Positions 8,931 to 18,100 of a DNA stretch of 64,000 nucleotides are shown here, piece by piece. The translations under genes and the position numbers were made by a program. The stretch's first letter is position 1. The number at the start of each line of letters is the position of its first letter. The stretch comes from Mucilaginibacter gilvus. GTDB lineage: Bacteria; Bacteroidota; Bacteroidia; Sphingobacteriales; Sphingobacteriaceae. Under the pieces are notes generated by a model. That model was not told the origin of the DNA and ran no database searches. It saw only the letters and a list, made by a program, of their open reading frames with translations. Where the stretch lies: assembly GCF_004054195.1 (NCBI RefSeq), contig NZ_SBIW01000004.1, positions 62,001 to 126,000 of the forward strand, read 5' to 3'.

Positions 8931-9709
8931 GTTGTTTCGTTAAAAAATGACCTTACAAGTTCGTCGTCCGAGGATTGCAGCTCATCGAACGAGCCTTCGG
9001 CTATATATTCTCCATCGTTCATGATAACTACACGGTCGCCGGTTATTTTGGCGCATTCCATGTCGTGGGTGATGATGATGGATGATGTTTTATATTTCTT
9101 TTGCATATTCAGGATCAGTTCGCTTATCTCTCGCGAAGTAATTGGGTCTAAGCCCGTTGTAGGCTCATCGTAAAGCATAATTTCTGGTTTCACGATCATG
9201 GTACGCGCCAGGCCCACCCGTTTGCGCATCCCCCCGGAAAGGTCAGACGGCATTTTGTCTATCGCGTCCAGCAACCCTACACCCTCCAGCACCTCTTCTA
9301 CCCGTTGGTCTATTTCTGCCTTGTCCTTCATTTTTAACACTCTTGTAAGCGGAAACTCGAGGTTCTCGCGCACGGTCATAGAGTCGTACAAAGCACCGCT
9401 CTGGAAGAGGAAACCTACTTTGGTACGCAGGGCTTTTAGCTGCTTGTCGCCCATATCGGCTACCACATCGCCAAATACTTTTACAACACCTTCATCGGGG
9501 TTTAAAAGGCCAACGATGCATTGTATGGTAACAGATTTCCCTTGTCCCGATTTACCAAGCACTACCACATTTTCACCGCGTTTTACCTTCAGGCTGATAT
9601 CCTTGAGCACCTCATTATCGCCAAAAGATTTAGAGATATGTTCTATATCAACAACCACCTCGTTGGGGGTACGCTTTTGTTCGCCGTTATGTTTTACCTG
9701 CTCTTCCAT
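8927..9709 (-). CDS. mlaF: MlaF-type ABC transporter ATPase
   Basis: ATP-hydrolysing subunit driving lipid movement with MlaE and MlaD. Walker A is GKSGQGKSV, the ABC signature LSGGMRKRV, Walker B IMLYDEPTTGLD, and the H-loop ITHDM. The ATG at 9709 starts immediately after the mlaE stop (9711) and gives 260 residues; the upstream in-frame start at 9754 would overlap mlaE by over 40 nt and is less likely. Confidence 0.92.
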   Translation of the reverse strand: MEEQVKHNGEQKRTPNEVVVDIEHISKSFGDNEVLKDISLKVKRGENVVVLGKSGQGKSVTIQCIVGLLNPDEGVVKVFGDVVADMGDKQLKALRTKVGFLFQSGALYDSMTVRENLEFPLTRVLKMKDKAEIDQRVEEVLEGVGLLDAIDKMPSDLSGGMRKRVGLARTMIVKPEIMLYDEPTTGLDPITSREISELILNMQKKYKTSSIIITHDMECAKITGDRVVIMNDGEYIAEGSFDELQSSDDELVRSFFNETT

Positions 9710-9710
9710 T

Positions 9711-10487
9711 TTACCTGTAGAATAAGATACTGGTGACTTGTACAGCAAAAGCATCTATCACGAAGATCCAGAGTGAGGCGGTTACCACGGCAGAATTTGC
9801 TGCCAGCCCCACGCTTTCGGTACCCTTATCAGAATGGAAGCCTTTATAGCAGCCCACAAAACCTATGGCGAAGCCAAAAAACATTGTTTTAACCAGGGCT
9901 GGTAAAAAATCGATGAACTCCAGCGAGGAGATACATTTATGGAAGTAGAGCGAAAAGCTGATGTCATCAGTAAAGTTTAAAGCCAGGAAACCACCAAATA
10001 AACCAATTACATCCCCCATTAACGCCAGGATGGGCACCATTATGGTGGTTGCCAGGATGCGTGTAACCACAAGGTACTGCATAGGATTGGCCCCCGATAC
10101 TTCCATCGCGTCTATCTGTTCGGTTACCTTCATACTGCCCAACTCGGCACCTATGCTCGATGCTATTTTACCTGCGCAAATAATGGCGGTAATAACGGGC
10201 CCCATTTCACGGATGAAGGATACAGCAAGTGTTTTAGGCAGCATACTTTCCGCTCCCATGTCAACCATAGATGGGCGGAGTTGGAGGATGAGCACCAAGC
10301 CCATAATAAAAGAGGTGAGCCCAACCAGCATAAACGATTTGTAGCCAATCTCGTAGCATTGGCGCACGAATTCCGACCATTCAAATCCACCAGTAAAAAT
10401 GTTGCGGAAAAAACGACTGAAGAAAACGCCTTGTTCGCCAACGCCCTCCATCCATTTTTTGTACCCGGTTAATGCCTGTTCTGCCAT
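9711..10487 (-). CDS. mlaE: MlaE-type ABC transporter permease
   Basis: Inner-membrane permease of the MCE transporter. It has several membrane segments and the conserved central permease block (IREMGPVITAIICAGKIASS), typical of MlaE/YrbE. At 258 residues it is full length. It is the first gene of the three-gene operon; the 461-bp region upstream is its probable promoter region. Confidence 0.92.
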   Translation of the reverse strand: MAEQALTGYKKWMEGVGEQGVFFSRFFRNIFTGGFEWSEFVRQCYEIGYKSFMLVGLTSFIMGLVLILQLRPSMVDMGAESMLPKTLAVSFIREMGPVITAIICAGKIASSIGAELGSMKVTEQIDAMEVSGANPMQYLVVTRILATTIMVPILALMGDVIGLFGGFLALNFTDDISFSLYFHKCISSLEFIDFLPALVKTMFFGFAIGFVGCYKGFHSDKGTESVGLAANSAVVTASLWIFVIDAFAVQVTSILFYR

Positions 10488-10948
10488 AAAATTCTAATTA
10501 CTTGCCAGTTATAAACAATCTGTTTGGTATTTGTTTGGGTTGGGCTATTATTTAACTCCGGCTTAAAAACTTATGCTAAACAAGAAAGTTGCTGCGGAAT
10601 TGAAAATTATAACTGGTTGGGAGATTAACAGCGGATGAGGGTAATTGTTTAAGGGCCTTTATACGCCCAGGTTTTCTACTAACAACTCCTTATGCACTAA
10701 TAACTTACCGTGCCTAAAACGTTACCTGTCCAATGATACCCGCTCGTCTTCAATTTACCTTAGTTACCATAGGCGGCTATTTACAACTATCTGATTATTA
10801 AATAATTGTAAATTCAATTAGGCTTTTCATCTCTTGGACATCGTCGGTTCTCCCTTTTTCCCATCCCCTATCTTTTACAGTATAAAAACATACCGTTTAT
10901 AACCACTATTTTATTTATGCGTATTTTTGCGGTTTAAACTGGCCATCA
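10488..10948. other. Divergent intergenic region between mlaE and the SDR gene
   Basis: This 461-bp stretch has no supportable gene. The longest start-to-stop frame I noticed is about 21 codons (10573-10638) and looks random. The right end carries a TAnnTTTG promoter element for the SDR gene. No tRNA, hairpin terminator or repeat is obvious. Confidence 0.5.
10922..10929 (+). promoter_or_regulatory. Bacteroidota -7 promoter element TATTTTTG
   Basis: Matches the Bacteroidota sigma-A -7 consensus TAnnTTTG (followed by C) and lies 19 nt before the ATG at 10949, a typical short leader. No clear -33 TTG was found. Confidence 0.5.
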
Positions 10949-11602
10949 ATGGGATATAAGGCAATTATAGTGGGTGCAAGCGGGCTTGTAGGCGATAAAC
11001 TGCTTACGGTGATGTTAAACCATGCCGAATACGACGAGGTATTGGTTTTGGTGCGAAAAAAATTGCCGGTGGAGCATAAAAAGCTTGTACAGATGGTAAT
11101 AAACTTTGACGATCTGCCTAAATACGCGGCATCGCTAACCGGCCATGCAGTTTTTAGCTGCTTGGGCACAACCAATGCAAAAACGCCTGATAAAGAACAA
11201 TATCGCAAGATAGACCATGACTATCCTTTGCGGATAGCAGAATTAGCCAAGGCCAACGGGGTTGAACAATTCCACCTGGTATCTGCTGTTGGCGCTAATG
11301 CCGGCTCTTCCACCTTTTATTTAAAGTTGAAAGGTGATTTGGAAGATAGTTTAAAAGCGGTCGGTTTTAAAAGCCTTTATATCTATCAGCCTTCCATGTT
11401 ATACGGCGGCAGAAAAGATCAGCGCACTTTTGAAAACGCGTTAATTAGCCTTTTTAAAGTGATAGACCACCTGATGATGGGCGGCTGGCGGAAATACCGC
11501 AGCATCGATGCCGCTAACATTGCAAACGCCATGTTCCGTAATTCGCTGAAGAGCGCACCGGGAATACATACATATACATTTGATCAAATAAAGAACGCTT
11601 AG
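10949..11602 (+). CDS. NAD(P)-binding atypical SDR, HTATIP2-like
   Basis: Rossmann-fold protein with the dinucleotide motif GASGLVG (about 9-15) and, further on, the HTATIP2-like pattern CLGTT and a Ser-Ala strand (HLVSAVGAN). The classical YxxxK is represented by a Tyr followed by Lys (FYLKLKGDLE). The 217-residue length fits this short SDR branch. The substrate is unknown. Its stop shares a base with the GTG start of the ABC-F gene, so they form an operon. Confidence 0.85.
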   Translation: MGYKAIIVGASGLVGDKLLTVMLNHAEYDEVLVLVRKKLPVEHKKLVQMVINFDDLPKYAASLTGHAVFSCLGTTNAKTPDKEQYRKIDHDYPLRIAELAKANGVEQFHLVSAVGANAGSSTFYLKLKGDLEDSLKAVGFKSLYIYQPSMLYGGRKDQRTFENALISLFKVIDHLMMGGWRKYRSIDAANIANAMFRNSLKSAPGIHTYTFDQIKNA

Positions 11603-13467
11603 TGAGTACATACATTTCGGCCGAGAATTTGGGCCATTCCTTTCATGATAACTGGTTATTTAAAAACCTAACCATTGGCATTAACCGCGGCCGCAGGGTT
11701 GCTTTAGTGGGTATTAATGGTGCCGGTAAGTCTACCCTTTTAAAAATTCTTTCGGGTTCGTTAAAACCGACAGAAGGCAAAGTAGCGCAGGCGCGCGACC
11801 TCAATGTGGGCTACCTGGAGCAAGACCCGCATTTTAAAAACGCGGTTACTATCAGCGATTACATCTTTCACGCTGATAATATTCAGCAGCAATTGATCCG
11901 CCGTTACGAGGAGTTGTTAGAGAACGACCCGGATAATATGAAAGAGATGGATAAGATCATGGAAGAGATGAGCGACATCGATGCCTGGGATTATGAGTAC
12001 AAAATAAAAACCATTTTGGGCCGGCTGGATATTCATCATTTAAACCAACCTATAAATACGCTTTCGGGTGGGCAAAAGAAACGTTTGGCCCTGGCTAAAT
12101 TGCTGATAGAAGACCCGGAGATCTATATTTTAGATGAGCCTACCAACCACCTGGATATTGATACCATTGAGTGGCTGGAGAAACTACTCACCGAAGGCAG
12201 CAAAACTATCCTGATGGTTACGCACGACAGGTACTTTTTAGATAACGTTTGTAACGAGATATTAGAGATAGACCGCGGTAAAATCATCCCTTACGTGGGC
12301 AACTACGGTTATTACCTGGAAAAGAAAGCTGAGCGCGAAGCAACCGACGAAGCCACATTCCAAAAAAACTCACAGTTATTAAAGAAAGAATTAGAATGGA
12401 TGCGCCGCCAGCCTAAGGCAAGGGGCACCAAATCTAAATCGAGGATTGACTCTTATTATGACCTAGAAGCGAAAACCAAGAACAACGGCGGTAAACAGGA
12501 TGTAGAACTGAGCGTGAAGATTGCGCGCCAGGGAAACAAAATAATGGAGATGCACAACGTCACCAAGGGTTTTAACGGAAACACTTATATAAAAGATTTT
12601 AATTACGTTTTCAAAAAAGGCGACCGTATTGGCCTTGCCGGTAAAAATGGCAGTGGTAAATCAACCCTGCTTAACTTAATTACCGATGGCTTACAACCAG
12701 ATAGCGGCGAAGTTATAAAAGGTGAAACCACCGTTATCGGCTACTTTAACCAGGCGGGTTTGTCTTTTAAGGAAGATGAACGCGTTATAGACGTAGTAAA
12801 AAACGTCGCAGAGTTTATTACCATGGCCGATGGTAAAATGATCTCCGCTTCGGCCCTGCTCACTTTGTTCCTGTTCCCCCCTGCTAAGCAATACGGCATG
12901 ATAGCCAAATTAAGCGGTGGTGAAAAGAAGAGACTTCACTTGATGAGCATCCTGATGAAGAACCCCAACTTCCTGATACTGGATGAGCCCACCAACGATT
13001 TGGATATAGACACGCTGAATGTACTGGAAGAGTTTTTAACTACTTACCCCGGCATCCTGATGATCGTATCGCACGATAGGTATTTGCTGGATAAAATGGC
13101 AGAACAGCTGTTTATTATGGAAGACAATGGGGATGTGAAGGTATACAACGGCAACTATTCATCGTACCGTATAGAACTGGAAGAAAACAAACAGGCCAAT
13201 AAAAAGCCCGCTGCTCCTGTCCCGATACAAGTAGAAACGCCAAAGAAGCCTAAGCTAAGCTTTAAGGAAGAAAAGGAATTTGAGGGTTTAGAAAAGGAAA
13301 TAAGCGACATTGAGAACAAGCTAAAGGAAACAACCGATGAACTAAACACCACCAATATCGAACCTAAAAAATTAAACCAGCTTACAGATAAGATAGCTTA
13401 TTTAAACAAGCAATTGGATGCAAAAAGCATGCGCTGGATTGAGTTGTCTGAGCTGAAAGAAGTATAA
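11602..13467 (+). CDS. ABC-F family ATPase, Uup-like
   Basis: Soluble tandem-ABC protein without membrane segments. The first cassette has Walker A GINGAGKS and signature LSGGQKKRL; the second has GKNGSGKS and LSGGEKKRL. Both have Walker B DEPTNHLD/DEPTNDLD. A C-terminal coiled coil (about residues 550-621) favours Uup over EttA. ABC-F proteins act on ribosomes, and Uup also affects transposon excision and branched DNA in E. coli. The GTG at 11602 overlaps the upstream TAG. Confidence 0.9.
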   Translation: MSTYISAENLGHSFHDNWLFKNLTIGINRGRRVALVGINGAGKSTLLKILSGSLKPTEGKVAQARDLNVGYLEQDPHFKNAVTISDYIFHADNIQQQLIRRYEELLENDPDNMKEMDKIMEEMSDIDAWDYEYKIKTILGRLDIHHLNQPINTLSGGQKKRLALAKLLIEDPEIYILDEPTNHLDIDTIEWLEKLLTEGSKTILMVTHDRYFLDNVCNEILEIDRGKIIPYVGNYGYYLEKKAEREATDEATFQKNSQLLKKELEWMRRQPKARGTKSKSRIDSYYDLEAKTKNNGGKQDVELSVKIARQGNKIMEMHNVTKGFNGNTYIKDFNYVFKKGDRIGLAGKNGSGKSTLLNLITDGLQPDSGEVIKGETTVIGYFNQAGLSFKEDERVIDVVKNVAEFITMADGKMISASALLTLFLFPPAKQYGMIAKLSGGEKKRLHLMSILMKNPNFLILDEPTNDLDIDTLNVLEEFLTTYPGILMIVSHDRYLLDKMAEQLFIMEDNGDVKVYNGNYSSYRIELEENKQANKKPAAPVPIQVETPKKPKLSFKEEKEFEGLEKEISDIENKLKETTDELNTTNIEPKKLNQLTDKIAYLNKQLDAKSMRWIELSELKEV

Positions 13468-13468
13468 A

Positions 13469-13700
13469 ATGAAACCATCCGACGTTATTGCATCTACGGG
13501 TGTTATTATATTATTAGCGGCTTTTTTGCTGAATTTATACAAGAAACTGCCATCGCACAGCGCTGGTATAGCGGAATGAACTTTATAGGAGCAGGCTTGT
13601 GTGGGTTATCATCCTAAATGATTAACTTCTACCCTTTTGTGGTTTTAGAGAGCATTTGGTCATTATTTGCCCTTTATTCGTTCATTGTTCCACGTGGAAC
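13469..13700 (+). pseudogene. Decayed small membrane protein, CBU_0592-like
   Basis: The ATG at 13469 opens a hydrophobic frame (SDVIASTGVIILLAAFLLN) that stops at 13577-13579. From about 13564 another frame continues as sense: WYSGMNFIGAGLCGLSS, a TAA at 13615-13617, then INFYPFVVLESIWSLFALYS. Joined, these resemble the roughly 75-residue CBU_0592-type membrane proteins (leader with LLAFxLN, then NxIGAxLxGxxSYLINxxPFVVLE). One frameshift and one nonsense codon are needed, so it is probably a pseudogene. Its end runs into the first parS site. A sequencing error could explain the frameshift but not the stop as well. Confidence 0.6.
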
Positions 13701-13701
13701 A
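13686..13701. promoter_or_regulatory. parS-like site 1 (ParB binding)
   Basis: Perfect 16-bp palindrome TGTTCCACGTGGAACA, matching the known chromosomal parS type (as in Pseudomonas). It is the first of three copies in 90 bp upstream of mnmG. Confidence 0.85.
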
Positions 13702-13722
13702 TCTGCCAAGGAGAGCAAACAA

Positions 13723-13738
13723 TGTTCCACGTGGAACA
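13723..13738. promoter_or_regulatory. parS-like site 2 (ParB binding)
   Basis: Second perfect TGTTCCACGTGGAACA, starting exactly 37 bp after site 1, in an otherwise unremarkable spacer. Confidence 0.85.
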
Positions 13739-13759
13739 TCAAAAAGAAATATTAAACAA

Positions 13760-13775
13760 TGTTCCACGTGGAACA
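13760..13775. promoter_or_regulatory. parS-like site 3 (ParB binding)
   Basis: Third perfect copy, again exactly 37 bp after the previous one. It ends 10 bp before the probable mnmG ATG, so ParB bound here would cover the mnmG leader. An ATG inside it (13759) is in frame with mnmG and is a misleading start. Confidence 0.85.
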
Positions 13776-13785
13776 TGGAGGTTAT

Positions 13786-15648
13786 ATGTTTAAGAAATAT
13801 AATGTAATAGTTGTTGGCGCGGGTCATGCAGGCTGCGAGGCCGCTGCTGCCGCTGCCAACCTTGGTTCGTCGGTTTTACTGATAACCATGAATATGGGAA
13901 CCATTGCGCAAATGAGCTGCAACCCCGCTATGGGCGGCGTTGCCAAGGGACAAATTGTGCGCGAGATTGATGCTTTGGGTGGATATTCAGGTATCATCAC
14001 AGATAAAACATCTCTTCAATTTAGGATGCTAAACCTTTCCAAGGGTCCTGCTATGTGGAGCCCTCGTGCCCAAAGTGACCGTGCAAGATTTGCCGAAGAA
14101 TGGCGTATCGCCCTTGAGAAAACCCCAAATGTCGATTTTTGGCAAGATACCGTTACCTCGTTATTAGTTAAAGGAAATACCATTGCCGGGGTGAAAACAT
14201 CCATCGGTGTAGAAATAGAAGCTGACTCTGTTGTACTTACCAACGGTACGTTTTTAAACGGTGTTATTCATATCGGCGAAAAGAAATTTGGCGGAGGCCG
14301 CTCAGGAGAGAAAGCAGCTACCGGTTTAACCGAGCAATTAATAACCCTTGGCTTTGATAGCGGCAGGATGAAAACGGGCACCCCACCCCGGGTAGACGGA
14401 CGAAGCTTGAACTACTCTTTAATGGAAGAACAATGGGGAGATGAAGAACGCGGTCGCTTTTCTTACACCAACGTTGAACTTGCTAAGGACCAACGCTGCT
14501 GCTGGATCACCTACACTAACACCAAAGTACACGAAACGCTAAAGGAAGGCTTCGAACGTTCGCCAATGTTTACCGGGCGTATCAAGGGTTTAGGCCCGAG
14601 GTACTGCCCGTCCATAGAAGATAAAATAAACCGCTTTGCAGAGCGCGACCGTCACCAGATTTTTGTAGAGCCCGAAGGATGGAACACTTGCGAGATCTAT
14701 GTAAACGGTTTCTCCACCTCGCTACCAGAAGATGTGCAGTACAAGGCGCTTACCCAAATCCCCGGTTTCGAAACTGCAAAAATGTTCCGCCCGGGCTATG
14801 CGATAGAATATGATTACTTCCCACCTACCCAATTGGGTTTAACGCTGGAAACAAAACTCATCAGCAACCTTTACTTCGCAGGGCAGATAAATGGCACCAC
14901 CGGGTACGAGGAAGCGGCATCACAAGGCTTTATTGCAGGCATCAATGCGCATCAAAAAATAAACGACAGGCACGAGCTGATTCTAAAAAGGTCGGAGTCT
15001 TATATAGGCGTATTGATAGATGACCTGGTAACTAAAGGTACCGAAGAACCTTATCGTATGTTTACTTCAAGGGCGGAACATCGCTTGTTGCTTCGCCAGG
15101 ATAACGCGGATATTCGCCTTAGTCCAATGGGTCACGATTTGGGCCTGATCAGTGATGAGCGTTTAGATAAAGTAAATCAAAAGGTAAAAAACTCGGACGA
15201 CATTGTTGCTTTTACCCGCAGCAAAAGTGTAGACCCGGCTACTGTAAATAAACTGCTGGAAGAGTTAGGTACTAGCCCGATAAACCAAAGTGCTAAATTG
15301 TTTAATTTATTAAGCCGACCACAGATTGGAATTAAGGACCTTAAAAGCATCGACCCTACCCTGCAGGATAAACTCTCGGCTTACGATAAAGAAACTATTG
15401 AGCAGGCTGAAATAAAAATTAAATATGAGAGTTACTTTATAAAAGAAATGGAAATTGTTGAGCGGATGAAAAAAATGGAGGACAGAGAGATCAATCCCGA
15501 ATTTGATTACAGCCAACTGGTTTCTCTTTCCAAAGAAGCTCGTGAAAAACTGAAAAGGATAAAACCACGCACTTTGGGCCAGGCATCACGTATTTCGGGG
15601 GTTTCACCATCAGACGTGTCGGTTTTGATGGTTCATGTGTCGAGATAG
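13786..15648 (+). CDS. mnmG: tRNA uridine-5-carboxymethylaminomethyl modification enzyme MnmG
   Basis: FAD-dependent subunit that, with MnmE, modifies the wobble uridine of tRNAs. The dinucleotide motif [12 protein letters not shown] is at the N-terminus, GGRSGEKA and other family blocks follow, and the C-terminal helical domain ends after [15 protein letters not shown] chose the ATG at 13786 (620 residues, preceded by GGAGG); the longer start at 13759 would translate the parS palindrome as FHVEH, which is not MnmG sequence. mnmG (gidA) lies beside the replication origin in many bacteria, which fits the adjacent parS-like sites. No partner mnmE is in the window. Confidence 0.96.
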   Translation: MFKKYNVIVVGAGHAGCEAAAAAANLGSSVLLITMNMGTIAQMSCNPAMGGVAKGQIVREIDALGGYSGIITDKTSLQFRMLNLSKGPAMWSPRAQSDRARFAEEWRIALEKTPNVDFWQDTVTSLLVKGNTIAGVKTSIGVEIEADSVVLTNGTFLNGVIHIGEKKFGGGRSGEKAATGLTEQLITLGFDSGRMKTGTPPRVDGRSLNYSLMEEQWGDEERGRFSYTNVELAKDQRCCWITYTNTKVHETLKEGFERSPMFTGRIKGLGPRYCPSIEDKINRFAERDRHQIFVEPEGWNTCEIYVNGFSTSLPEDVQYKALTQIPGFETAKMFRPGYAIEYDYFPPTQLGLTLETKLISNLYFAGQINGTTGYEEAASQGFIAGINAHQKINDRHELILKRSESYIGVLIDDLVTKGTEEPYRMFTSRAEHRLLLRQDNADIRLSPMGHDLGLISDERLDKVNQKVKNSDDIVAFTRSKSVDPATVNKLLEELGTSPINQSAKLFNLLSRPQIGIKDLKSIDPTLQDKLSAYDKETIEQAEIKIKYESYFIKEMEIVERMKKMEDREINPEFDYSQLVSLSKEAREKLKRIKPRTLGQASRISGVSPSDVSVLMVHVSR

Positions 15649-15763
15649 TTTATAAATATCTGCAAATCAACTATTTATAAAATATCGTTTATAAAGCACT
15701 ATTTTAAATTTTTAATATCAGCGTTCATAAAAACATAAAAGTTGCTTACAGGCCAAAAAAACT

Positions 15764-17410
15764 ATGTTAAATAAAAAACCGGTCTTTTTTAATAAAAATT
15801 TATTCTTCCTGTTAATCGTTTTGGTGCTTTGCGGCTGCGCGGCCCAGCAAAAACCGCAGGGCGGCCCAAGGGACCTCACTCCGCCAAAAATATTGAAGGC
15901 AACGCCCGAAGATCAGACCCGTAATTTTAAAGCAAAAGAAATACGTATCGATTTTGACGAATACTTCCGTCTCACCAACCCATACCAGGAAATCAGCATC
16001 AGCCCAGCCCAGGAAAAACAGCCTGAGTATAAAACCGATAAGAAAAGTTTGGTGATCCAATTTAAAGATACACTACTAAAGAACACCACCTACGTGATTA
16101 ACTTTGGTAAGGCTATTGCAGATGTGAACGAAAGCAATGTGCTCAAAAATTACACTTATGTTTTTTCTACCGGCAGCCACATTGATTCGTTAAGTCTTTC
16201 GGGGAACGTGGTAAACTCTACCACCGGCCTAAAAGAAAAAGACGCTACGGTATTCCTTTTTTCGCTCCGCCAGGATTCCCTCCTCTTCGGTAAAAAGAAA
16301 CCGGGAATTTTCACCACGACAGATACCGCCGGCAATTTCTCTTTAAATAATTTACGTGAGGACACCTATCGGATCTACGCGTTGAAAGAAAGCAGTCCGG
16401 ATAAAATTTTTAACAATGATAACGACCTTATCGCATTTACAAAAAAACCGATCAGGGTTGATAAGGACAGCTCTAACATTTTATTAAAACTCTTTAAACA
16501 AGTTCCCGATAATTTCAGGGTAGCTGAAAAGAAATTTACGCTTGATGGAAAACTATCATTAGTATTTAACCGGCCCGTTCAAAAGCCGGCACTAAAGGTG
16601 TTATACCCCGCGGCACTTGATGCACAAAAAATAGTTGAGTTCACCAAAACCAAGGATACCGCAGTGGTATATATGCGCAACATGGCCTTCGATTCCCTGA
16701 GCATCGCTATACTGGATAATAACAAACCTATAGACACCGTTTACCAGCTGAAAAGCAAAAACGAAACCTTTCAGCGAAATCTAAATTTCACTTTCGGGGT
16801 AAACCGGGACAATAAATTAAAACCGGGAACAGACCTGCCTATCACCGGTAATTTCCCGCTGGAAAGTTATGATGCCGCGCAGATCGTACTTCTTGAGGAT
16901 TCCATTCCAATAACTACTTTCACCCTTACAAAAGATACCACTAACCTGAGGAAGTATTACTTAAAATACCGATGGCGCGTAAACGCCAAATACCAGATAG
17001 GGTTGAATGAAGGAGCGTTTACAGATATCTACGGCGATAAAAGTAAAAAGTTTGTAAAGCCATTTATTGTAGATAAACCTGAGAACTATAGCCAACTTAC
17101 CTTAAAAGTAAACTTACCCACAGACACCGGTAAATCTTACGTGGTTGAACTTTTAGACGATATTAAAAATGTGCTTCGGAGTGATGTAGTTAGCAAAAAT
17201 ACTTCGTTGGTTTATAAAAACTACGCTACTATAAAATATTCAATTCGTGTTATCTACGATGCCAACCACAATGGGCGCTGGGACAGCGGTAACGTAAAAC
17301 GCAGGGCACAGCCTGAAACAATATGGGTAAGTCCAAAAGACATTGTGTTACGTGCTAATTGGGAAGCTGAGGAACCTTTGGATATACCAAAGGAGCAGTC
17401 TAATCCTTAA
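15764..17410 (+). CDS. Lipoprotein with SbsA Ig-like (Big_5) domain
   Basis: The 548-residue protein has a long basic N-terminus, a hydrophobic stretch and a lipobox with VLCGC (Cys about residue 25), so it is a lipoprotein. The motif GGPRDLTPPKI leads into an Ig-like fold of the Big_5 type (about 40-135: ATPEDQ..., FDEYF, YTYVFSTG). Further beta-rich modules and a C-terminal DANHNGRWDSG segment (Ca-binding-like) follow. The family is common in Bacteroidota and uncharacterised. Its 3' end overlaps the convergent gamma-carbonic-anhydrase gene by 11 bp. Confidence 0.82.
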   Translation: MLNKKPVFFNKNLFFLLIVLVLCGCAAQQKPQGGPRDLTPPKILKATPEDQTRNFKAKEIRIDFDEYFRLTNPYQEISISPAQEKQPEYKTDKKSLVIQFKDTLLKNTTYVINFGKAIADVNESNVLKNYTYVFSTGSHIDSLSLSGNVVNSTTGLKEKDATVFLFSLRQDSLLFGKKKPGIFTTTDTAGNFSLNNLREDTYRIYALKESSPDKIFNNDNDLIAFTKKPIRVDKDSSNILLKLFKQVPDNFRVAEKKFTLDGKLSLVFNRPVQKPALKVLYPAALDAQKIVEFTKTKDTAVVYMRNMAFDSLSIAILDNNKPIDTVYQLKSKNETFQRNLNFTFGVNRDNKLKPGTDLPITGNFPLESYDAAQIVLLEDSIPITTFTLTKDTTNLRKYYLKYRWRVNAKYQIGLNEGAFTDIYGDKSKKFVKPFIVDKPENYSQLTLKVNLPTDTGKSYVVELLDDIKNVLRSDVVSKNTSLVYKNYATIKYSIRVIYDANHNGRWDSGNVKRRAQPETIWVSPKDIVLRANWEAEEPLDIPKEQSNP

Positions 17411-17912
17411 ACCAGCCCGAGTACATGATATAGTTTTGCGGCAATTTATTTAGTAAAGCCTTTTGCTCATCAGTAAGAGGCTTTATTTTTTTGGCGGGAC
17501 TGCCGACATACAGGTACCCTGACTCACAAATGGTTCGTTCCAGCACTACGGAACCTGCCCCTATGATCACATATTCTTCCACCACGGCATCATCCATTAC
17601 AATAGCACCCATGCCTATCAAAACGTTATTTTGCAGCGTACAGCCGTGTACAATGGCGTTATGGCCTATAGAAACGTTATCACCAATATTGGTAGGTGCT
17701 TTTAAGTAAGTAGCGTGGATACAAGCACCATCCTGTATATTGGTGTTGTTGCCAATTTTGATGTAATGCACATCGCCACGCAACACCGCGTTAAACCAAA
17801 CGGAGCAATTATCGCCCATTACCACATCCCCTACTATAGTAGCATTTTCGGCTATGAAACAATCATTTCCCCAAACAGGGCTTTTATCTTTTACGGGTAG
17901 TATTAATGGCAT
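17400..17912 (-). CDS. Gamma-carbonic anhydrase family hexapeptide-repeat protein
   Basis: Left-handed beta-helix protein of the YrdA/PaaY/gamma-CA group. Zinc-ligand His residues of the family are visible in the IHATY, SIGHNAIVHGC region, and hexapeptide repeats run throughout (for example IGDNVSIGHNAIVHG). The 170-residue length is standard. It may hydrate CO2 or act on a CoA thioester; the sequence cannot separate these. Confidence 0.88.
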   Translation of the reverse strand: MPLILPVKDKSPVWGNDCFIAENATIVGDVVMGDNCSVWFNAVLRGDVHYIKIGNNTNIQDGACIHATYLKAPTNIGDNVSIGHNAIVHGCTLQNNVLIGMGAIVMDDAVVEEYVIIGAGSVVLERTICESGYLYVGSPAKKIKPLTDEQKALLNKLPQNYIMYSGWFKD

Positions 17913-18000
17913 AACTTAATTTGAGCAGAAAGGTTAAAGGATAAAGGTAAAAGCTTTTAAAACTTATCTTAAAAATATTTATGTTTGAGGGCAATTAAAT

Positions 18001-18073
18001 GCGGGAATAGCTCAGTTGGTAGAGCGTCAGTTTCCCAAACTGAAGGCCGCGGGTTCGAATCCCGTTTTCCGCT
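18001..18073 (+). tRNA. tRNA-Gly (anticodon CCC)
   Basis: The 73-nt cloverleaf has acceptor GCGGGAA pairing with TTTCCGC, D-loop AGTTGGTAGA, anticodon stem TCAGT/ACTGA around TTCCCAA (anticodon CCC, glycine), and T-loop TTCGAAT. The discriminator base is T; CCA is not encoded. Confidence 0.95.
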
Positions 18074-18078
18074 CTTAG

Positions 18079-18100
18079 ACAATTGCTCTAAAGCAATTGT
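18079..18100. terminator. Perfect hairpin between tRNA-Gly and the convergent orphan gene
   Basis: ACAATTGCT / AGCAATTGT is a 9-bp perfect stem with a 4-nt loop, 6 nt after the tRNA and overlapping the last codons of the minus-strand gene. There is no strong T tract on either side, so the terminator call is tentative. Confidence 0.4.

Noticed and set aside
18001..18100. tRNA-Gly as an integrative-element attachment site
   Set aside because: No duplicated tRNA 3' end, integrase or recombinase gene seen nearby.
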